From NCBI RefSeq assembly GCF_043195135.1, contig NZ_JBAFWP010000005.1: DNA of 64,000 bases, one strand, 5' to 3'. Shown in pieces: positions 59,600 to 64,000 of the stretch (positions are counted from its first letter, which is position 1; each line of letters begins with the position of its first letter). The notes under the pieces are model-generated. The model searched no databases and was not told where the DNA came from. It was given only the letters and a program-made list of their open reading frames with translations. Position numbers and translations under genes: made by a program. The DNA comes from NCEH01 sp043195135. Its GTDB lineage: Bacteria; Pseudomonadota; Alphaproteobacteria; Rhizobiales; Xanthobacteraceae.

Positions 59600-60429
59600 C
59601 AGGAGCCGCGCCCCACCTTGGCCGACGCGGTCGGCTTGCGCGGCATCGCCTCGCGGCGGATGCGCTCCACGTCGGCCCGCAGCCCCCCTTCAAAATCCAC
59701 CGCCAGCAACTCCTCCGCATAGGCCTGCAAGGCGAGCCATTTGTCCGCCACCCGATGGACCCCGGAGCTGGTGGCGCGATAGGCGCGGGCGATCGCGCCC
59801 TGTCCCAGGCGCGCGGCGCCGGGCCCGCTGTCGAGTTCGCCGTCGGCGTTGCGGGCGAGCACGGTGGCGAGCCGGATGCGGCTCGCGGCCAAGGCGGAGC
59901 CGGCGAAAAAGGCCCCGAACAGGCCGGCGATGGTGCTGCATGCCACCACCGCGAGCGCGAGCGGCAGATAGGACGCCGACAAGGCGGTGCTGAGGGTGGC
60001 GGGGGCCGTGGTCACGTCCACCTGCCCGACCTGGATGCTGTCCACCTGGATCGGCACCGAAACCGTCTCGCCGCCGGGGTTCGGGCCGATGGCGAAGCGC
60101 ACCTCGCGCCCGTCGGGGCCGCGCAGGACGATGCGCGAGATTCCCGGCGTCTGCGCCATGGTGGCGGAGAGATAGGCCTCGACGCCGGGCAGCAGCTTGA
60201 GCGGAATGCCGAACCGGGCCGCCTTCTCGAATTGCAGCGCCAGGGCACGGGCGACGGACGTGCCGATCACATTGGCGTCGCGCCGGGCGGTCTCTTCCAC
60301 CTTTTGCGTGAAGCCGTTGAACATCAGAACCCCGGCGCCGCCGCCGAGCGCGAGGGTGAGCAGGAACACGAACAGGCCCACCATGAGGCGGTCGCGCGCC
60401 GTCGACATGCGTGGCGATTTAATGGGCAT
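59599..60429 (-). CDS. Two-TM membrane sensor-like protein A
   Basis: A 276-aa protein. TM1 is LMVGLFVFLLTLALGGGAGV, followed by an extracytoplasmic domain of about 130 aa with RFGIPLKLLPGVEAYL and ISRIVLRGPDGREVRFAIG (Cache-like strand-turn), then TM2 (LPLALAVVACSTIAGLFGAF) and a cytoplasmic tail of about 90 aa with no catalytic domain. Start 60429 (MPIKSPRMS) overlaps the upstream gene by 11 bp; 60408 is the alternative. It is translationally coupled to the SpoIIE phosphatase, so it is probably a co-sensor. Confidence 0.72.
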   Translation of the reverse strand: MPIKSPRMSTARDRLMVGLFVFLLTLALGGGAGVLMFNGFTQKVEETARRDANVIGTSVARALALQFEKAARFGIPLKLLPGVEAYLSATMAQTPGISRIVLRGPDGREVRFAIGPNPGGETVSVPIQVDSIQVGQVDVTTAPATLSTALSASYLPLALAVVACSTIAGLFGAFFAGSALAASRIRLATVLARNADGELDSGPGAARLGQGAIARAYRATSSGVHRVADKWLALQAYAEELLAVDFEGGLRADVERIRREAMPRKPTASAKVGRGS

Positions 60430-61165
60430 CGTCGAGCGCCCCCAATTGCGCCAATCCCCGCTCGATCCGCTGTTCGCTCTTGGTCCAGGTGTCCTTGGCC
60501 TGGGCCGCCAGCAGCTCCAGCCCGTGACCGGGCGCATCCACCCCGACTTCGCCGCGCAGCACCCGCGCGGCGCGGTCGAAGCTGCGGGTCACCGCATAGA
60601 CGAAGGCGAGGGTCGCGAGAACCGCCAGCACCACCGCGCCCGCGGCGAGACTGCCGGAGCGCTTCAGCAGGTCGAAATGCAGCGCGTCGCCGCGCGCCTG
60701 GCGGGATTTGTCCGAGACGATCACGGCGATGCCGCCGGCGAGGCCGAGGTCGTTCTCGAAGCGGGTTCCGAACACCGTCTCGCCGCGCGTGACGGTCTGC
60801 CAGATGCCGTCGTCCTGAAGCTTCTGCGCCCAGCTATCGGTCACGCTCTCGCCCACCGAGCCGCGGTCGGTGCTGTAAACCGATTTGCCGGCGGCATTGA
60901 AGATGTCGATCGCGAGCACGGACGAATCGCTCGCCTTCTCGCGCTCGATCCGAGACTGGAGCGGCGAAATCTGGTCCAGCGCGAGTCCGATGGAAAGATT
61001 TGCCTCCGTCGTGCTGCGCAACGCGCCGAGCAGGCGCGAAACACGGGCTTCCTCGATTTCCGCATTCACCCGTTCGCCGGCAAGGAAAGCTCCGGCGGCC
61101 ACCGCCGCGATGGTCAGCAGCACCGAGAAAATCACAACCAATACAAGGCGACTGACGAATGGCAT
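60419..61165 (-). CDS. Two-TM membrane sensor-like protein B
   Basis: A 248-aa protein. TM1 is LVLVVIFSVLLTIAAVAAGA, then an extracytoplasmic domain with ANLSIGLALDQISPLQSRIE and VLAIDIFNAAGKSVYSTDRG (a Cache-like segment), TM2 (LAAGAVVLAVLATLAFVYAV) and a short helical tail. No known output domain. It is the first gene of the minus-strand operon that ends in the SpoIIE phosphatase, and is divergent from a similar protein at 61324. Confidence 0.72.
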   Translation of the reverse strand: MPFVSRLVLVVIFSVLLTIAAVAAGAFLAGERVNAEIEEARVSRLLGALRSTTEANLSIGLALDQISPLQSRIEREKASDSSVLAIDIFNAAGKSVYSTDRGSVGESVTDSWAQKLQDDGIWQTVTRGETVFGTRFENDLGLAGGIAVIVSDKSRQARGDALHFDLLKRSGSLAAGAVVLAVLATLAFVYAVTRSFDRAARVLRGEVGVDAPGHGLELLAAQAKDTWTKSEQRIERGLAQLGALDDAH

Positions 61166-61323
61166 GAAAAAATGCTTATACGCTGGAGACGGCGGACGTT
61201 AGCCGCCCCGGCCGCTTCAAACCAGACCTAAACTGCATCGGCGCTCAAAAAGCTTTGCGGCGAAGCCTCTTCCCTTCACCCGCCTGCCCTGACAGAGTGC
61301 AAGCGCTTCGCGGGATTGTACAA

Positions 61324-61995
61324 ATGATCCGAACCACCCTGGGCCTTATCGCACTGTTCGCGATGATCGCCGCGGCCTGCGTCGCGTTCGGCGCGTATTT
61401 CTCCTACGTCACTCTGCAAAACGCGCATAGAAGCGCCATCGAGGCGCGATTCAGCATCACGGCGGAACGCATCGCCACCACCGCCCAGTTCGCCGCCAGC
61501 CTCGGCATCGCCTTGCCGGCGCAGGCCACCTTGTCCGAGCTGGTGGCCCGCGAAGCCCGGCTCGACGCGGCGGTGGAATCGATCGACATCCTGGACGAGC
61601 GCGGCACGGTGCTGTTCAGCAGCATGGCCGCGCGCGTGGGCGCCCCGGCCGGCGCCCTGCCCCACGCGGTGGGCCGGCGCATCGAGAACGACCTTGCCGC
61701 CACCATCGGGCGGGTGGTGGTGCGCTATGATCCCGCATCCATGGAGGCCGGGGCGCAAGCGCTCGCGGACGATCTTCGCACCATCGCCATTCCCACCCTG
61801 ATCGGCGCCGCCCTCGCCACCATCGCCATCGGCATCCTGCTCGCGGCGGACCTGAAGCGCGCGGCGCGGCGCGCCGCCGAGCCGGAAAAATGGCCCCCCG
61901 CCGCCCGCTCCGCCCTGGCGGCCGCCCAGGCCGCGCACGCCAGCGTCATCGAGACCGGCGACGGCGGCACACCCCCGGAGGCCGCGCGCTCATGA
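61324..61995 (+). CDS. Two-TM membrane sensor-like protein C
   Basis: A 223-aa protein with the same plan as its divergent neighbours. TM1 is TLGLIALFAMIAAACVAFGA; the extracytoplasmic part contains FAASLGIALPAQATLSELVA and VESIDILDERGTVLFSSMAA; TM2 is LIGAALATIAIGILLAADLK; the tail is about 40 aa. Its end overlaps the ATG of the sensor-MFS fusion (ATGA). No family name can be given beyond the Cache-like appearance. Confidence 0.72.
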   Translation: MIRTTLGLIALFAMIAAACVAFGAYFSYVTLQNAHRSAIEARFSITAERIATTAQFAASLGIALPAQATLSELVAREARLDAAVESIDILDERGTVLFSSMAARVGAPAGALPHAVGRRIENDLAATIGRVVVRYDPASMEAGAQALADDLRTIAIPTLIGAALATIAIGILLAADLKRAARRAAEPEKWPPAARSALAAAQAAHASVIETGDGGTPPEAARS

Positions 61996-63983
61996 TCGGC
62001 TTGCGTGCAGGCATCTCGCTCGCCATCGCGGTGATTCTCTGCGCCGCCCTGGCGGTGATCGGCTGGGCCGCCGGGCGGGCCGCGGAGCGCACCATCGTGC
62101 CGGCCATTTCCGCCAAGGCGGAATCGGTGGGCCGCTCGGCCGCGGCGCTGGTGGAAAATGCCGTGCAGGCGGGCATTCCGCTCGACCAGCTGGTGGGCGT
62201 GGGCGCCTATTTCGACGAGTTGCGGGCGACCAATGCGGAACTGGCGCAGATCCGCATGATGACCACCTTCGGCGCCGTGCTCACCCAATCGGGGGCGCCC
62301 AAGCTGCCGGCCGATACGCCCATCGTCTATTCCGCCGTGACCGCGCGCAGCGGGGCGCCGCTCGCCACCATCGCCATCGCCATCGACACCAGCGTCATCT
62401 CCGCCCAGGTGAGCGCCGTGCTGATCGACGTGGCCTTCATCGGCATCGTGTCGCTGCTGGTGGCGCTCGAACTGGTGGCGCTGGTGGTCGGCACCAGCGG
62501 CGTCGAGGCGCTCGCCGCCCTGGAGGCGCGCATCCGGGCGCTCGCCGGCGGACGCCTCTCCCAGCATGCGGGCGCGGATGCCGCGAAGCTGCCGCTGATC
62601 GCCCCCATCGATGCCCGCGTGGAGCAGGTGAACGCGGTCCACCGCCAGGTGCGCGCCACCGCCGAGGAGAAGGGCGACGCGCGCGCCCTCGCGGCCCTCG
62701 CCGAGGTGGAGACCCGCACCGGCCTCGGCTCCGTGCATCCGGGCGAGAACCATGCCGCGACCATCGTGCGGCCGGCGCTGTTCCTGTTCATGGTGGCGGA
62801 GGAGCTCACCCGCCCGTTCCTGCCGCGCCTGGTGCAGGGCCTGGTGCCGCCGACGCTGCCGTTCAGCCTCGACTTCGCCATGAGCCTGCCGATCGTCGTG
62901 TTCATGGCCGGCGTCGCGCTGTGCCAATTGCCGTTCGCCGTCGCCTCCGAGCGCATGGGGCGGCGCTCCTCCTTCATGCTGGGCGCGCTGATCGCGGCGG
63001 TCGGCTATTGCGCCTCCGGCCTCACCGGCGACTATTGGCTGTTCCTTTGCACCCGCTTCCTGTCCGCCGTCGGCTATGCGCTGGTGTTCGTCTCCGCGCA
63101 GGGGCACGTGATCGATCATTCGCGGCCGAGCGAGCGCACGGCGGGCCTCGCCGTGTTCGTCAAGGCGATCATGGTGGCCGGCCTGTGCGGCCCGCCCATC
63201 GGCGGCGTGATCGCCGACCGGCTGGGCGGGCAGGCTGCCTTCCTGGTCTCGGCCGGCCTCGCGGTGATCGCCCTGGCCGTCGCCTTCCTCTCCCTGCCGC
63301 GCTCCGAGCCGCGCCGCACCAGCGCCGGGGTGGGCGTGGCGGACCTGGCCGCCGCGCTCAGGGCGCCCCGCCTCGCGGCCCTGCTGTTCGGCTGCGCGCT
63401 GCCGGCGAAATTCCTGCTGGTGGCGGTGTGCTTCTATCTCGTGCCGGTGGAATTGCAGCGCGAGGGCTATAGCGCCGCCGCAGTCGGCCGGCTCCAGATG
63501 ATCTATCCCATCCTGATGGTGGTGGCGGTGCCGGTGTTCGCCTCCCTGGCGGAGCGGATGAACGCGCGCTCCGGCTTTGTGATCGCCGGCGGGCTGGTGG
63601 CCGGCGGCGGCGCGCTGCTGCTGACCCTCGGCACCTCGCCGGTGCTGATCGCGCTGGTGCTGGCGCTGCTGGGCATCGGGCAATCCATGTCCATCGCGCC
63701 GCAATCCGCCCTGGTGGCCGACAGCGCCCGCCATGTGCCCGGCGGCAGCTCCGCCGGCGTGCTCGGCCTGTTCCGCCTGATCGAGCGCTCGGGCAATGCG
63801 GCCGGGCCGGCGGCGGCCGGCCTGCTGCTCGCCGCCATCGGATTTGCGGCGGCCACCGCCTCCATCGGCATAATGGTGGTGGCGGGAGCCCTCGCCTTCG
63901 CGCTATCTGGTCGCAACGCATCCGCCACCCCGACCGAGGTCGCCCACGGGCCCGAGGTCTCACCGGAAGGAACCCCACTGTGA
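61992..63983 (+). CDS. Membrane sensor module fused to an MFS transporter
   Basis: A 663-aa fusion. Residues about 1-165 are TM1, an extracytoplasmic Cache-like module (VQAGIPLDQLVGVGAYFDEL, VYSAVTARSGAPLATIAIAI) and TM2. Residues about 166-255 are a HAMP-like helical linker (ALEARIRALAGGRLSQHAGA). From about 256 to 645 is a complete 12-TM major facilitator with motif A in AVASERMGRRSS and GPPIGGVIADRLGGQAAFLV. It looks like a transporter gated or steered by a periplasmic sensor. The start overlaps the previous stop and its own stop overlaps the next start, so the operon continues. Confidence 0.82.
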   Translation: MIGLRAGISLAIAVILCAALAVIGWAAGRAAERTIVPAISAKAESVGRSAAALVENAVQAGIPLDQLVGVGAYFDELRATNAELAQIRMMTTFGAVLTQSGAPKLPADTPIVYSAVTARSGAPLATIAIAIDTSVISAQVSAVLIDVAFIGIVSLLVALELVALVVGTSGVEALAALEARIRALAGGRLSQHAGADAAKLPLIAPIDARVEQVNAVHRQVRATAEEKGDARALAALAEVETRTGLGSVHPGENHAATIVRPALFLFMVAEELTRPFLPRLVQGLVPPTLPFSLDFAMSLPIVVFMAGVALCQLPFAVASERMGRRSSFMLGALIAAVGYCASGLTGDYWLFLCTRFLSAVGYALVFVSAQGHVIDHSRPSERTAGLAVFVKAIMVAGLCGPPIGGVIADRLGGQAAFLVSAGLAVIALAVAFLSLPRSEPRRTSAGVGVADLAAALRAPRLAALLFGCALPAKFLLVAVCFYLVPVELQREGYSAAAVGRLQMIYPILMVVAVPVFASLAERMNARSGFVIAGGLVAGGGALLLTLGTSPVLIALVLALLGIGQSMSIAPQSALVADSARHVPGGSSAGVLGLFRLIERSGNAAGPAAAGLLLAAIGFAAATASIGIMVVAGALAFALSGRNASATPTEVAHGPEVSPEGTPL

Positions 63984-64000
63984 TGGATCGGCGCTCCGTT
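63983..64000 (+). CDS. Start of the next operon gene, truncated by window edge
   Basis: ATG at 63983 overlaps the preceding TGA (TGATG) with GGAAGGAA upstream; a GTG one codon earlier is also possible. Only MDRRSV is visible, which could begin a signal peptide. The gene cannot be identified from six residues, but it belongs to the sensor-MFS operon. Confidence 0.5.

Overview
The window is GC-rich DNA (about two thirds G+C by eye), densely coded on both strands. It looks like chromosome of an alphaproteobacterium in the Hyphomicrobiales (Rhizobiales). The main reasons are a PhyR-NepR-EcfG general stress response set, an Hsp20-DUF1150 pair, otsBA trehalose genes, tripartite tricarboxylate transporter genes and an ArsR-ArsC/aquaporin arsenic cluster, all typical of that order. 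There is no integrase, transposase, prophage or CRISPR array. One tRNA-Leu(CAA) is present.

Layout. (1) 1-4.9 kb: hydantoin/pyrimidine-type amide catabolism, with a divergent truncated amidase, then dihydropyrimidinase-like, Asp/Glu/hydantoin racemase-like and M20 carbamoylase-like genes, followed by a convergent alpha/beta hydrolase. (2) 5.2-7.6 kb: arsenic detoxification with an ArsR-ArsC fusion, a short ORF, an aquaglyceroporin and a glutaredoxin-type ArsC. (3) 7.7-17.9 kb: a long minus-strand catabolic block with a TctCBA uptake system, Fe-alcohol dehydrogenase, aldehyde dehydrogenase, LDH2-type dehydrogenase, a GntR/FCD regulator, a CaiB-type CoA transferase and an enoyl-CoA hydratase. 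(4) 18.5-23.3 kb: a two-gene SbcCD/YhaON-like DNA repair pair. (5) 23.5-36.8 kb: tRNA-Leu, trehalose synthesis and the general stress response core (nepR-like, ecfG, a PhyK-like kinase, phyR), set among many small stress and envelope proteins. I find near-perfect EcfG promoters (GGAAC, 16-17 bp, CGTT) in front of most of these genes, so this stretch reads as one stress-response island.

(6) 36.8-41.8 kb: amidotransferase, a hybrid-like histidine kinase with a response regulator, and a sugar-phosphate-isomerase-like protein. (7) 41.8-48 kb: an FMN glutamate-synthase-like protein, Hsp20 and DUF1150, then minus-strand typA, hpf and ptsN. (8) 48-57.5 kb: a K+ channel, DUF72, an Lrp regulator divergent from an AceE/MdeB-like 2-oxoacid dehydrogenase E1, OhrR, a TetR-controlled DUF1348 gene with a clear palindromic operator, a D-2-hydroxyacid dehydrogenase and an MFS exporter.

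(9) 57.5-64 kb: the most unusual block. A SpoIIE/PP2C phosphatase with a membrane sensor half and two further membrane sensor-like proteins face two divergent genes, the second of which is a membrane sensor fused to a full MFS transporter. All carry related-looking two-TM extracytoplasmic modules. I know of no described system of this composition.
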